A DNA stretch of 64,000 nucleotides from Alloboseaceae bacterium BT-24-1 (GCA_025846845.1 JAOYTL010000006.1:310001-374000); one strand, 5' to 3'; positions 38,650 through 48,325 are shown, counted from the first letter of the stretch. The notes: generated by a model from the letters alone, not told the origin. Translations and numbers: made by a program.

Positions 38650-41600
38650 GCACGCGCTACGCCGAGCTCCAAGTCACCAGCCACTTTAGCTTCCTGCGCG
38701 GCGCGTCCTCCGCCGAGGAGCTTTTCGCGCAGGCTGCCATGCTGGGCATCGAGGCGCTGGCCGTCGTCGATCGCAATTCGCTTGCCGGGATCGTCCGCGC
38801 CCATGAGGCCGCGAAGACGACGGGCATACGGCTCATCGTCGGATGCCGCTTGGATCTCGCCGACGGGATGTCGCTCCTCGTCTACCCCATCGACCGCGCC
38901 GCCTATTCCCGTCTCTGCCGGCTGCTTTCGATAGGGAAGAAGCGTGGCGGGAAGGCACGCTGCCACCTCGAATGGTCGGATGTCGTTGCCCATAGCGAGG
39001 GATTGGTCGCCGTCCTTGTACCAGACCAAGCCGACGACGAATGTGCCTTCCGTCTGCGCAGGCTTCGCGACGGCTTCGGCGACCGGGGCTACGTCGCGCT
39101 GTCGCTGCGGCGCCGGCCGAACGACGCTCTCCGGCTTCACGAGCTTTCGAACCTTGCAACCCGGATGCGCGTGCCGACGGTCGTCACCAACGACGTGCTG
39201 TTCCACAAGCCAGCGCGGCGTATCTTGCAGGATGTCGTCACCTGCATCCGGCACAATGTTACGATCGACGCCCTCGGCGACCGCCGCGAACGCCACGCCG
39301 ACCGCTACCTGAAGCTCCCCGAGGAGATGCATCGGCTGTTCGCGCGCTATCCCGAGGCATTGGCCCGAACGCTCCACATCGCCGACCGCTGCCGGTTTTC
39401 GCTCGATGAACTCGCCTACCAATACCCGGAGGAGCGCGACGATCCCTCGCTGACGCCGCAGGAGACCCTGGCGAAGCTGACTTGGGCAGGCGCCGCAGCC
39501 CGGTACCCCGAAGGCATTCCGGACAGTGTCCGTGCCAGTCTGAACCACGAGCTGATTCTGATCGAGAAGCTCGGATATGCCCCCTATTTTCTGACGGTCA
39601 ACGCGATCGTCCGTTTCGCTCGTTCGCGCGACATTCTCTGCCAGGGACGCGGCTCGGCTGCGAACTCGGCCGTTTGCTTCGTCCTGGGCATTACCTCGAT
39701 CGACCCAGGGCGCAACGATCTCTTGTTCGAGCGGTTCGTGTCTGAAGAGCGGCGGGAGCCTCCCGACATCGACGTCGACTTCGAGCATGAGCGGCGCGAG
39801 ATCGTCATGCAGTGGGTATTCGATACCTACGGCCGGGACCATGCGGCGCTTTGTTCGACCGTCATCCGGTACCGGACCAAGGGCGCCTTGCGCGATGTCG
39901 GCAAGGCGTTGGGGCTTCCCGAAGATTTAATTAGGGCGCTGTCGTCTCAGGTTTGGGCGTGGTCCGAGGAGGGCGTCGAGAAACGCCATGTCGAAGAGCT
40001 CAATCTCAACTTGACCGACCGCCGGCTTCGATTGACGCTCGATCTCGCCCGTCAGCTCCAGGGAGCGCCGCGGCATCTATCCCAGCACCCGGGCGGGTTC
40101 GTGCTGACGCATGATCGCCTTGACGACCTCGTTCCAATCGAACCGGCTGCCATGGCCGACCGCCAGGTGATCGAGTGGGACAAGGATGACATCGACGCCC
40201 TGCGCTTCATGAAGGTCGACGTGCTCGCACTCGGGATGCTGACCTGTATGAAGCGGGGTCTCGACATGCTGGCCGATCACAAGGGCATTAAGCTCGACCT
40301 GGCCTCAATCCCGGCGGAGGATCCTCGGACCTACGCGATGATCCGCAAGGCCGACACGCTTGGGACATTTCAAATCGAAAGCCGGGCCCAGATGTCGATG
40401 CTTCCGCGTTTGAAGCCGCGGACCTACTACGACCTCGTCGTCCAAGTCGCCATCGTTCGGCCTGGCCCGATTCAGGGCGATATGGTCCACCCTTATCTGC
40501 GACGGCGTGAGGGGCGCGAGCCCGTGCAGTATCCAAAACCCGAACTGGAAAAGGTGCTTGGCAAGACGCTTGGGGTACCGCTCTTTCAGGAGCAGGCCAT
40601 GCGGGTCTCGATCGAATGCGCCGGTTTCACGCCCGGCGAAGCCGACATGCTGCGAAAGAGCATGGCGACGTTCAAGTTCACCGGCGGCGTTTCTGCTTTC
40701 AAGGAAAAGCTCGTGAGTGGCATGGTCGCCAATGGCTACGAGCAGCCGTTCGCGGAACAGACCTTCCGGCAACTCGAAGGCTTCGGCAGCTATGGTTTTC
40801 CCGAGAGCCATGCCGCCTCGTTTGCCCTCATCGCCTATGCATCGGCTTGGCTTAAATGCTGGCATCCCGACGTCTTTTGCGCCGCTCTGTTGAATAGCCA
40901 GCCGATGGGCTTCTACGCGCCCGCCCAGATCGTTCGCGACGCGCGGGACCATGGCGTCGAGGTTCGGCCGGTCTGCGCAAACGCTTCGCGCTGGGACTGT
41001 TCACTGGAGCAGACAGACGACGAGGTGCGCTTCGCCGTCCGCCTCGGTTTGCGCATGGTCAAGGGTCTCTCCAATGCTCACGCGGCTGCGATCATCACGG
41101 CGCGCGCGGGCTTACGCTTCTCCTCAGTCGAAGATCTCTGGCGCCGTGCTCGTGTGCCCGTCGCCGCCCTGGCGCACATCGCCGAGGCCGACGGATTTCG
41201 GCCTGCCTTCCGGCTCGCCCGTCGGGACGCGATTTGGGCCATCCGGGCCCTGCGCGACGAGCCCTTGCCTTTGTTCAAAGTGGCTCCAGACGGGTATGCC
41301 GAGGAAGCTCCTGAACCTGCGATCGCGCTGCGGCCGATGACCGCGGGAGGCGACGTCGTCGAAGATTACCGGCATGTCGGCCTGACCCTCGGAGATCACC
41401 CAGTGTCATTCCTGCGGAGGGATTTGCAGCGCAAACGCATCGTCAGCTGCCAGGCTGCGATGGAGGCGCGCGACGGTCGTTGGCTTGAAGCGGCAGGCAT
41501 CGTGCTCGTGCGTCAGCGACCGGGCTCGGCGAAGGGCGTCATGTTCATTACCCTGGAGGACGAGACCGGCATCGCGAACTTGGTGGTCTGGCCGGCGGTA

Positions 41601-41906
41601 TTTGAGCGCTTTCGCAGGACGATTCTTTCCGCGGGGATGATCTCCGCGCGAGGCCGCATCCAGCGCGAGGGCGAAGTCGTTCATCTCGTAGCCCAGCGGC
41701 TGACTGATCTTTCTGCTGACCTTGCCGGTATCGGGCAGCGAGACCGGCCGTTCCCGCTGCCGCACGGACGAGGCGATGAATTCCATCATGGGTCGCCAAC
41801 CCCCGATCCGCGGGATCTCCCGCCGAAGGGGTTGCGGACGCGGGATATCTACATCCCCGATCTCCACATCGACACGATCAAGGTAAAGACGCGGGATTTC
41901 CGCTGA
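38646..41906 (+). CDS. dnaE2: Error-prone DNA polymerase DnaE2 (ImuC)
   Basis: 1086 residues from ATG 38646, which overlaps the imuB stop. Order of domains: PHP domain 1-270 (YAELQVTSHFSFLRGASSAE), polymerase palm with GRGSAANSAVCFVLGITSID and the catalytic aspartates in PPDIDVDFEHERR, DLVVQVAIVRPGPIQGDMVH, fingers, helix-hairpin-helix region, and the C-terminal OB fold (GVMFITLEDETGIANLVVWP). Length and lack of an extended C-terminus mark DnaE2 rather than the replicative DnaE1. It makes mutations during SOS translesion synthesis with ImuA and ImuB. Confidence 0.95.
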   Translation: MSTRYAELQVTSHFSFLRGASSAEELFAQAAMLGIEALAVVDRNSLAGIVRAHEAAKTTGIRLIVGCRLDLADGMSLLVYPIDRAAYSRLCRLLSIGKKRGGKARCHLEWSDVVAHSEGLVAVLVPDQADDECAFRLRRLRDGFGDRGYVALSLRRRPNDALRLHELSNLATRMRVPTVVTNDVLFHKPARRILQDVVTCIRHNVTIDALGDRRERHADRYLKLPEEMHRLFARYPEALARTLHIADRCRFSLDELAYQYPEERDDPSLTPQETLAKLTWAGAAARYPEGIPDSVRASLNHELILIEKLGYAPYFLTVNAIVRFARSRDILCQGRGSAANSAVCFVLGITSIDPGRNDLLFERFVSEERREPPDIDVDFEHERREIVMQWVFDTYGRDHAALCSTVIRYRTKGALRDVGKALGLPEDLIRALSSQVWAWSEEGVEKRHVEELNLNLTDRRLRLTLDLARQLQGAPRHLSQHPGGFVLTHDRLDDLVPIEPAAMADRQVIEWDKDDIDALRFMKVDVLALGMLTCMKRGLDMLADHKGIKLDLASIPAEDPRTYAMIRKADTLGTFQIESRAQMSMLPRLKPRTYYDLVVQVAIVRPGPIQGDMVHPYLRRREGREPVQYPKPELEKVLGKTLGVPLFQEQAMRVSIECAGFTPGEADMLRKSMATFKFTGGVSAFKEKLVSGMVANGYEQPFAEQTFRQLEGFGSYGFPESHAASFALIAYASAWLKCWHPDVFCAALLNSQPMGFYAPAQIVRDARDHGVEVRPVCANASRWDCSLEQTDDEVRFAVRLGLRMVKGLSNAHAAAIITARAGLRFSSVEDLWRRARVPVAALAHIAEADGFRPAFRLARRDAIWAIRALRDEPLPLFKVAPDGYAEEAPEPAIALRPMTAGGDVVEDYRHVGLTLGDHPVSFLRRDLQRKRIVSCQAAMEARDGRWLEAAGIVLVRQRPGSAKGVMFITLEDETGIANLVVWPAVFERFRRTILSAGMISARGRIQREGEVVHLVAQRLTDLSADLAGIGQRDRPFPLPHGRGDEFHHGSPTPDPRDLPPKGLRTRDIYIPDLHIDTIKVKTRDFR

Positions 41907-41988
41907 CCGCTTGGCTAGCGGCCGAAGTTCCCCGCCGGATACCCGCTCCTGACTTGTAACAGTCGAGGCGGATGCTGATGTGAGGATC

Positions 41989-42738
41989 ATGCCGAACCAA
42001 CGCGTCAGGGTCATCGACCTCGAGACCGCCGGAGGCGGAAAGCAGGACGTCTGTGAAATCGGATGGCAGGACGTATCCGTCCGTCCAGATGGCCGATGGC
42101 ATGTTGCGCCCGAACGGGGATCGTATCTCGTCAATCCAGGTCGACCTATCTCGATCGACACGATGGCCGTTCATCACATACGCGACCAGGACGTCGCCCA
42201 TGCGCCGTTCTGGAAGGAAGTCGCGCCAATCGCCCTGCGCCCGTCGGGCGGCGTCGATGCGCTCGCCGCCCACCGCGCGGCGTTCGAGCAACGTTACTGC
42301 ACGCCGAACCTGAGCGGTGGCGCCCCCTGGATCTGCACCTGGAAGTGCGCTTTACGGCTCTGGCCGCATTTGCCAAGCTTTTCGAACCAGATGCTTCGCT
42401 ATCAGCGCATGCCCGAAGGGCTCGTCCACGAACTCGGCCTACCGGCGCACCGGGCAATGCCTGATGCCTATGTCACCGCGCACCACCTGCGCGACATGTT
42501 GAATGAAGCCTCTCTGGAACAACTGCTCGCCTGGAGCCTCGAGCCCGGGCTCCTGCCGCGAGTTCCCGACGGACCGCATCGCGGCAAGGGCTGGGTTCAA
42601 CTCAACGGCGACGCCTTGCAGGAACTAGCAAGCGCTCGCGATGCCGACGTGCGTTTCAGTGCCAGGATGGAACTAGAGCGGCGCGGAGATGTAGACGTTA
42701 TTCCGCCGAGGGAACCTGCACAGCCCTCGCTTTTGTAA
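41989..42738 (+). CDS. DnaQ-like 3'-5' exonuclease
   Basis: 249 residues from ATG 41989 (GTG 41980 is possible). DEDDh exonuclease residues in order: DxE in VRVIDLETAGGG, ISIDTMAVHHIRDQDV, Asp/His in GGVDALAAHRAAFEQR, and HxxxxD in LPAHRAMPDAYVTAHHL. The C-terminus GWVQLNGDALQELASARD, then RFSARMELERR, is a small added domain found in this family. It lies 80 bases behind dnaE2 on the same strand and could give the mutasome or other repair a proofreading or processing nuclease. Not a core replicative epsilon subunit by context. Confidence 0.82.
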   Translation: MPNQRVRVIDLETAGGGKQDVCEIGWQDVSVRPDGRWHVAPERGSYLVNPGRPISIDTMAVHHIRDQDVAHAPFWKEVAPIALRPSGGVDALAAHRAAFEQRYCTPNLSGGAPWICTWKCALRLWPHLPSFSNQMLRYQRMPEGLVHELGLPAHRAMPDAYVTAHHLRDMLNEASLEQLLAWSLEPGLLPRVPDGPHRGKGWVQLNGDALQELASARDADVRFSARMELERRGDVDVIPPREPAQPSLL

Positions 42739-42765
42739 CGTGGGTGGCGAGAATTCTCCTGACCC

Positions 42766-42791
42766 GGAACAGCGACAGGGCAGGGCGAGTT
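42766..42791 (+). promoter_or_regulatory. GSR-type promoter
   Basis: GGAAC 42766-42770, 18 bases, GTT 42789-42791, 55 bases before the ATG at 42846. A second GGAAC at 42816 has no matching GTT. Confidence 0.5.
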
Positions 42792-42845
42792 GTTTCTTCC
42801 TTTCGACCCGGAACAGAATGAAAGCGGCATGGTAAACCCCGGCGA

Positions 42846-43460
42846 ATGACGCTCCCAGCTTCCCAGCGCTCGATCGAATGGCCATTGGCGTCATCGGCGA
42901 CGCTTGGCTCGGCGACTCGTATGAAGGGGCTCGAGCGTGAGTTGCGGCGTCGCCTTCCCCTCGCATTCCGAAACGATGTCGCCGTCGAAGCCGGGCGCGT
43001 CCTGCTATGCATGCCCGAAGCCGAGCCCGGCGAGCTCACAGCTGCTTCCGAGCAAGTCGGCGAGGCGCTGGCGAAGGTTGCCGATCTCCCCGTGCTCCCG
43101 CGGGAGGTCGAGGATATTCTCTCGATCTCCTCTCGAGAGCGACACAAATGGCTGAAAGACGGACGCCTCAAGAGCATGGGGACACGCACGATCAAACTGC
43201 GCGGACGCTCAAAGGCAGTGACGTTTCACGTCTTCGATCCTCGGCACATCGAGGACGTTCTGGATGGCGACTTGCCCGTGCTGTGGAGGGATGAGGATGC
43301 GCAGGCTGTTGTCGAAACCCGCCGGCGGGCGGCAGCCAAGGCGGCGCTAACCCGAGCTGGCAAAGGCAAACGCAAGACCGGTGGCAGGTCAAGCGAGCCT
43401 GATGTGCACGCGTCACTGGAAGGATGGGACGCCTTCGATGCGGAAGGTCTGCTACGCTAA
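42846..43460 (+). CDS. Hypothetical protein with a helix-turn-helix-like segment
   Basis: 204 residues. Middle part EVEDILSISSRERHKWLKDG, then RLKSMGTRTIKLRGRSKAVT, then FHVFDPRHIEDVLDGDLPVL has the shape of an excisionase/MerR-type HTH that reads 'WLKDGRL', followed by an acidic linker and a basic Lys/Arg tail (AALTRAGKGKRKTGGRSSEP). Could be a DNA-binding regulator. The gene lies between the exonuclease and the Ku locus behind a GSR-type promoter. No firm family assignment. Confidence 0.6.
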   Translation: MTLPASQRSIEWPLASSATLGSATRMKGLERELRRRLPLAFRNDVAVEAGRVLLCMPEAEPGELTAASEQVGEALAKVADLPVLPREVEDILSISSRERHKWLKDGRLKSMGTRTIKLRGRSKAVTFHVFDPRHIEDVLDGDLPVLWRDEDAQAVVETRRRAAAKAALTRAGKGKRKTGGRSSEPDVHASLEGWDAFDAEGLLR

Positions 43461-43581
43461 CTTATGCGTCATACACTTCGGCCATAGGGCGGGACCGAGC
43501 TGCTCCGGCAAAACGCTAATCGCAACCTACGCATCGGCGGCGAGTGGATTCATCGCTCTCGCTAGCGAGCCAAGCGCTGCC

Positions 43582-43869
43582 TCACTGAGTTGGCGCAGGA
43601 GCCGGACGATGTCCCGAAGCCTCGCGCCATGCGGCATCGAGGTAGAGCTTGAGCCCATTCCGAACCGCGGCCGTCAGCTCAACATCCTCTCCTGCGTCAG
43701 ACTTACCGCGCATGGCCAAACGGCCTATTTCTCGATTGATGGCGTCATATAGCGTGGGATGCTCAGAATTATCTGCCGCAGTTTCTTGCTCATGGATGAA
43801 CGCCGCCACGAGAAGCCGGCGTAGCCCGGCGTTCAGAGCCTTAGCAATGACGGCGTCTTCGTTCGACAT
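43582..43869 (-). CDS. Small helical hypothetical protein
   Basis: 95 residues from ATG 43869. SNEDAVIAKALNAGLRRLLV, AAFIHEQETAADNSEHPTLY, then AAVRNGLKLYLDAAWREASG. No domain recognised, helical and mildly acidic. The palindromic GSR promoter at 43905-43932 faces it on one side and Ku on the other. Confidence 0.5.
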   Translation of the reverse strand: MSNEDAVIAKALNAGLRRLLVAAFIHEQETAADNSEHPTLYDAINREIGRLAMRGKSDAGEDVELTAAVRNGLKLYLDAAWREASGHRPAPAPTQ

Positions 43870-43904
43870 CGGCCTGTCCAGTCCGCGGGTGAGGGTCTGA
43901 AACT

Positions 43905-43932
43905 GGAACCATCAGCATCGCCACCAAGTTCC
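43905..43932. promoter_or_regulatory. Palindromic two-way GSR promoter of Ku and the 43869 gene
   Basis: Plus strand GGAAC 43905-43909, 18 bases, GTTCC 43928-43932. The reverse complement is again GGAAC-N18-GTTCC, so both Ku (43973) and the small gene (43869) have a matching GSR-type promoter from the same bases. Confidence 0.55.
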
Positions 43933-43972
43933 TCCGCATAGAGCAATCACCAATCCAGCTTGAGGGATATCC

Positions 43973-44815
43973 ATGGCACCGCGCGCTGTTTGGAAAGGCG
44001 TCCTCAAAATCGCCGAGGTGACATGCCCCGTATCGCTGTACACCGCGGCGTCCACAGCGGAACGCATTTCGTTTCACACGCTCAACCGCAAGACGGGCAA
44101 CCGCGTCCACCGCCAGTTCATCGATGAGGTCTCAGGTAAGCCGGTCGAGGCGGAGGATCAGGTCAAGGGCTATGACAAGGGGGATGGTGACTATGTCATC
44201 CTCGAGCCTGAAGAAATCGCCGCCGCGATCCCTGAAAGCGACAAAATCCTAACCGTCGAGACATTCCTGCCTTGCGATGAGATCGACGACATCTTTTTCG
44301 ACAAGCCTTACTACGTGGCACCGAGTACGCCTGTTGCGTCCGAAGCGTTCGCGCTAATCCGCGAGGGTATGAAGGGCCAAAAGTCAGCCGCCCTCGCTCG
44401 GACCGTGATCTTCCGCCGAATGCGCTCGATCCTGGTCCGCCCGCAGGGCAATGGGTTGATCGCGACGACGCTGAACTTCGACTACGAGGTGCGTTCGGCC
44501 GAGAACGCTTTTAGCGACGTGCCCGCCATCAAGATCGATGACGAAATGCTCGAACTCGCCGAGCACATTATCAAGACAAAGGCTGGCGCGTTCGATCCCA
44601 AATCCTACGACGACCGGTACGAATCGGCACTAGCCGAGCTTGTCCAGGCGAAGATCGAAGGCCGGAAGATCAAGCCTCATAAGCGGCCAGAGCCAACCAA
44701 GGTTGTTAATCTCATGGAAGCGCTGCGCCAAAGTGCAAAGGCGAGCGGTGGAAAGTCCGCGACAAAGTCGAAGCCGGCCGCGAAAAATGAGGCGCCCCGC
44801 AAGAAGGCAAGCTGA
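43973..44815 (+). CDS. ku: Ku protein 1 (non-homologous end joining)
   Basis: 280 residues. MAPRAVWKGVLKIAEVTCPV at the start, FHTLNRKTGNRVHRQFIDEV, YVILEPEEIAAAIPESDKIL, and the ring-closing core IIKTKAGAFDPKSYDDRYES; then a basic Lys/Ala-rich tail KASGGKSATKSKPAAKNEA, usual for DNA-end binding. Homodimeric or heterodimeric Ku rings thread onto broken DNA ends and recruit LigD. It starts behind a palindromic GSR-type promoter and its stop touches the stop of a second Ku gene on the other strand. Confidence 0.94.
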   Translation: MAPRAVWKGVLKIAEVTCPVSLYTAASTAERISFHTLNRKTGNRVHRQFIDEVSGKPVEAEDQVKGYDKGDGDYVILEPEEIAAAIPESDKILTVETFLPCDEIDDIFFDKPYYVAPSTPVASEAFALIREGMKGQKSAALARTVIFRRMRSILVRPQGNGLIATTLNFDYEVRSAENAFSDVPAIKIDDEMLELAEHIIKTKAGAFDPKSYDDRYESALAELVQAKIEGRKIKPHKRPEPTKVVNLMEALRQSAKASGGKSATKSKPAAKNEAPRKKAS

Positions 44816-45604
44816 TCACTTCCGCTTCGGCTCAAGGCTCTTCTTGAGCGCGTCCATGATGCTGATGACGTTGCCCTCAGAGGCTTGACGCGGCGCCGCC
44901 TTCGCAGGTTTGCGCCCCTTCTGCTTGGCTTTAATGATCCCGAGCAGTTCATCCTGCACGGGGTCCGTTGCCAGATCGGGAGACCAGTCTTTGGTGCGGG
45001 TCTTGATCAGCTTGTCCATTAGCGGGCGCAGATCGGCTTCAGGCTCAGCCTTACCGATTCCGCCAAAATAATCCTTTTCGGGCCGGACCTCATCCCCATA
45101 GCGCAGCGTCCAAAGAACGATGCCGTTATCGCGAGCGTCGAGCAATACTGCGCGCTCACGGCGGTAGAGGACGACGCGCGAAATCCCCACAGTCTTGGTT
45201 CGCTTCATCGCTTCGCGGATGACCGAGAAGGCCTCCTCGCCAACCTTGGCATCGGGGACGAGGTAATGCGGCGTATCGTACCAAATCCAGCCGACCGATG
45301 ATCTTGGCGCGAAGGTCTCGATATCGATCGTGCGCGTGCTTTCCAAAGCGACAGAGTCGAGCTCATCATCTTCGAGCATGACGTATTCGTCGTCGCCCTT
45401 GGGATAGCCTTTGATCTCGTCATCATCGGCTACTGGCTTACCGGTGACCGCATCGACGAACCGGCTCTGGATGCGGTTACCCGTCTTGCGGTTGATCGTG
45501 TGGAAGCGAACCTTGTCGCTTTCTGACCGAGCCGGCATCATCGCCACGGGGCATGTCACCAGCGAAAGCTTCAGGTAGCCCTTCCAGAATGTCCGTGGCG
45601 CCAT
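44816..45604 (-). CDS. ku: Ku protein 2 (non-homologous end joining)
   Basis: 262 residues. MAPRTFWKGYLKLSLVTCPV, FHTINRKTGNRIQSRFVDAV, YVMLEDDELDSVALESTRTI, LIKTRTKDWSPDLATDPVQD, then the short tail LKKSLEPKRK. Same fold as Ku 1 with about half the residues shared, but a much shorter basic tail. It is on the LigD side and strand (LigD stop is 72 bases upstream), so Ku 2 and LigD are likely one operon. Two different Ku proteins may form a heterodimer, as described in some rhizobia. Confidence 0.94.
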   Translation of the reverse strand: MAPRTFWKGYLKLSLVTCPVAMMPARSESDKVRFHTINRKTGNRIQSRFVDAVTGKPVADDDEIKGYPKGDDEYVMLEDDELDSVALESTRTIDIETFAPRSSVGWIWYDTPHYLVPDAKVGEEAFSVIREAMKRTKTVGISRVVLYRRERAVLLDARDNGIVLWTLRYGDEVRPEKDYFGGIGKAEPEADLRPLMDKLIKTRTKDWSPDLATDPVQDELLGIIKAKQKGRKPAKAAPRQASEGNVISIMDALKKSLEPKRK

Positions 45605-45676
45605 GGTCAGATGTCTCCCGATTCTCCCGGTGAACGCAGCGCCATAGCCGATCGTTCCGCGAGGTTTGCAAAGCGA

Positions 45677-48301
45677 TCAGGCCGCCTCGGCGCGTTTCCC
45701 GAGTTTCTTGATAGCGTCCGCGATCGATCCCGCTGCGTCGTCATAACCGTCCCAAGCCTTGGTTTTCTTGAGCAGGCCAGGCAGGGTCCGCACCGTGTAA
45801 CGGCTTGGGTCGAGACCGGATTTAACTTGCGACCATGTCAGCGGCATCGAGGCGTGGGCGCCGAGCCTGGCCCGAGGCGAGAGCGGGGCGACCGCCGTCG
45901 CCATGCGATCATTGCGAAGATAGTCGAGGAAAATCCGGCCGTTTCGCAGGCGCTTGGCCATGTTGACGACGTAGCGCGACGGCTCCTCGTTCGCCAATTC
46001 GGCACAGACCCCTCGGGCGAAATCCTTTGCGGCCGGCCAGCCGACTTTGCTGCGTTTTGCGGGCGCGAGCGGCGCAACCACGTGCAGGCCCTTTCCGCCA
46101 GTGGTCTTGCAGAAGCTTTCGAGACCGAGCGCAGCGAGCCTCTCGCGCATCTGCTTCGCGGCATCGATGACGTCGCCGAAGCTGACGCCTGGTCCCGGAT
46201 CTAGATCGAAGACGAGGCGCCCTGGAACCTCAGGATCGCCGGGCACGCAGTTCCAGGGGTGCAGCTCGATACCTCCGATCTGAGCTGCTGCGGCCAATGC
46301 TTCAATTCGATCGATTTGAAGATAGGGCTTCTTGTCGCCGAAAACGCGGACGAGCTCGAACAGGTTCGACGTGCCCATGCCGGCATGGCGCTGGAAGAAC
46401 ATCTCACCGTCGATGCCATCCGGTGCACGCACCAGCGAGCAGGGGCGCCCCTTGATATGCGGTAGCATCCAGTCGCCTACAGCTGCAAAATACTCGGCCA
46501 GATCCTGTTTGGTGACGGGACGACCATCCTCGGCATGTGGCCACAACGGCTTGTCCGGATGGCTGATGCTGACGCCGATTACATCGACCCTACCTCCGCG
46601 TCCGCGAGTGCGAGCTGGGCGCGGTTCTGGAGTTTCGATCTCTTCGGGATCGGCTGGTAGTTCAGTCTCGACCTCGTCGGCGGGCTTGTCTTCACGCAGG
46701 CCCTTGAAGGCCGCCTGCCGAACCATGCCATCGCCGGTCCAGCCGGCGAACTCGATCTCAGCGACGAGCTCGGGCTTTAGCCAAGTGACACCAGGCTCGC
46801 GCTTGGGAGCGCCAGCTCCGGTGAAAGGCGATGTGTTCGCGGCCACTGCCTTCAGCCGCGGCAATAACGCATTGACCTTGGCGGCGCTGTAGCCTGTGCC
46901 GACCCGGCCGATGTAGACGAAGTGCGAGCCTCGATTGACGCCGACCAGGAGCGATCTGAACTTGCCTGCCGTCGTGGACCAGCCGCCGATGACAACCTCA
47001 TGCCCGGCACGACATTTAGCCTTCGTCCATGTGTCACTGCGTCCGGAAACATAAGGCGCTTTGACGGCCTTCGAGACGATGCCCTCTAAGGACAATTTGC
47101 AGGCCGACTTCAGCACGGCGTCGCCGCCGGTTTCAAAATGCTCGACATAGCGAACAACAACATCGTCGGCATGCTCATAGAGATAAGTCTTTAGCTGCTC
47201 CTTCCGCTCAAGAAGCGGCTCTGCGCGCATATCCTTGTTCCTGTCGAAGAGCATGTCGAATGCAAAATAGACGAGATCCTGCGTCTTACCTTCGGAGATG
47301 GCGGCCTGGAGTGCCGCAAAATCAGGCGAGCCGTGGCCGTCGAGTGCGACGATCTCGCCGTCGATGATGGCATCGGGCAAGCCAGCTGCGGCCTTCGCAA
47401 TCCCGCGAAATTTCGAGGTCCAGTCGAGCCCCTTGCGCGTCTTCAGGGTGACTTTGCTGCCTTCGATCCGCATCTGAACGCGGTATCCGTCGAACTTGAT
47501 TTCGTGAACCCACCCATTGCCATTGGACGGCCGCTCGACGCTGCGGCATAGCTGGGGTGCGATGAAGGGCGGCATCTTGGCGGTCCGCGCTTGGTCTTTT
47601 GAAGCGGGTCTCTTCGCACTAGTTCTCTGCTTCGCCGCAAGACCCCTTCGGCTGTCCCACTCCGCATCCGGAGCCAGGACGTTCTCGGCAAGCAGGAATG
47701 GTTCCGGAGAGCGCCCTTTGCCCGCCGCTATCGCAGGCATCTTCCGGCCCGATGCCACCGAGGTCTCGGCTTTCAAAACCGCTTCGCCGTCACCATCGAC
47801 CGCATGCTCATCGCGATGCTTGATGAGCAGCCAGTTGGTCCGCTTGCCACCGTCCCTATCGCTGCGCATGCGGACGAGGACGAAGCTGCCCTGAAGCCGT
47901 TTGCCCTTCAGGGTAAACTTCAGATCGCCTTTTTGCAGTTGGCGCTCGGCGCTGAGCTTGCCTTCTGGCTCCCAAAACCCGCGATCCCAGAGCTGGACCG
48001 TGCCGCCTCCATATTCCCCCTTAGGGATCGTCCCTTCGAAGTCGCCGTAAGCCAGCGGATGATCTTCCACCTCGACGGCCAGCCGCTTGTCATGGGGATC
48101 GAGCGATGGCCCCTTCGTCACCGCCCAGGATTTGAAGACCCCATCGAGTTCGAGACGCAGGTCGTAGTGGAGCCTGGTGGCGTCGTGCTTTTGAATGACG
48201 AACCGCAAACGATCCGAGGACGCCACGGGCGCGTTGTCACTCGGTTCCTTGGTTTTCTGAAAATCGCGTTTGGCGCGATATGCTTGGAGTTTTCCGGCCA
48301 C
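45677..48301 (-). CDS. ligD: Multifunctional ATP-dependent DNA ligase LigD
   Basis: 874 residues with all three modules, order phosphoesterase-ligase-polymerase. Phosphoesterase: VIQKHDATRLHYDLRLELDG, EGTIPKGEYGGGTVQLWD. Ligase: active lysine in HEIKFDGYRVQMRI, DGEIVALDGHGSPDF, SLEGIVSKAVKAPY. Polymerase (primase-like): LVFDLDPGPGVSFGDVIDAA with the metal aspartates, TTGGKGLHVVAPLAP. It trims, fills and seals double-strand breaks held by Ku, in non-dividing or desiccated cells. A full GSR promoter precedes it by 24 bases; Ku 2 follows. Confidence 0.96.
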   Translation of the reverse strand: MAGKLQAYRAKRDFQKTKEPSDNAPVASSDRLRFVIQKHDATRLHYDLRLELDGVFKSWAVTKGPSLDPHDKRLAVEVEDHPLAYGDFEGTIPKGEYGGGTVQLWDRGFWEPEGKLSAERQLQKGDLKFTLKGKRLQGSFVLVRMRSDRDGGKRTNWLLIKHRDEHAVDGDGEAVLKAETSVASGRKMPAIAAGKGRSPEPFLLAENVLAPDAEWDSRRGLAAKQRTSAKRPASKDQARTAKMPPFIAPQLCRSVERPSNGNGWVHEIKFDGYRVQMRIEGSKVTLKTRKGLDWTSKFRGIAKAAAGLPDAIIDGEIVALDGHGSPDFAALQAAISEGKTQDLVYFAFDMLFDRNKDMRAEPLLERKEQLKTYLYEHADDVVVRYVEHFETGGDAVLKSACKLSLEGIVSKAVKAPYVSGRSDTWTKAKCRAGHEVVIGGWSTTAGKFRSLLVGVNRGSHFVYIGRVGTGYSAAKVNALLPRLKAVAANTSPFTGAGAPKREPGVTWLKPELVAEIEFAGWTGDGMVRQAAFKGLREDKPADEVETELPADPEEIETPEPRPARTRGRGGRVDVIGVSISHPDKPLWPHAEDGRPVTKQDLAEYFAAVGDWMLPHIKGRPCSLVRAPDGIDGEMFFQRHAGMGTSNLFELVRVFGDKKPYLQIDRIEALAAAAQIGGIELHPWNCVPGDPEVPGRLVFDLDPGPGVSFGDVIDAAKQMRERLAALGLESFCKTTGGKGLHVVAPLAPAKRSKVGWPAAKDFARGVCAELANEEPSRYVVNMAKRLRNGRIFLDYLRNDRMATAVAPLSPRARLGAHASMPLTWSQVKSGLDPSRYTVRTLPGLLKKTKAWDGYDDAAGSIADAIKKLGKRAEAA

Positions 48302-48325
48302 CGAGATGTCCTCTGTGACGACGTC

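Noticed and set aside
38568..39842. Open frame of 424 codons on the minus strand
   Set aside because: Lies fully opposite the PHP and palm part of dnaE2 and shows no protein family.
42816..42840. Second GGAAC upstream of the 42846 gene
   Set aside because: No GTT at 17 or 18 bases (GTA instead); the site at 42766 fits better.
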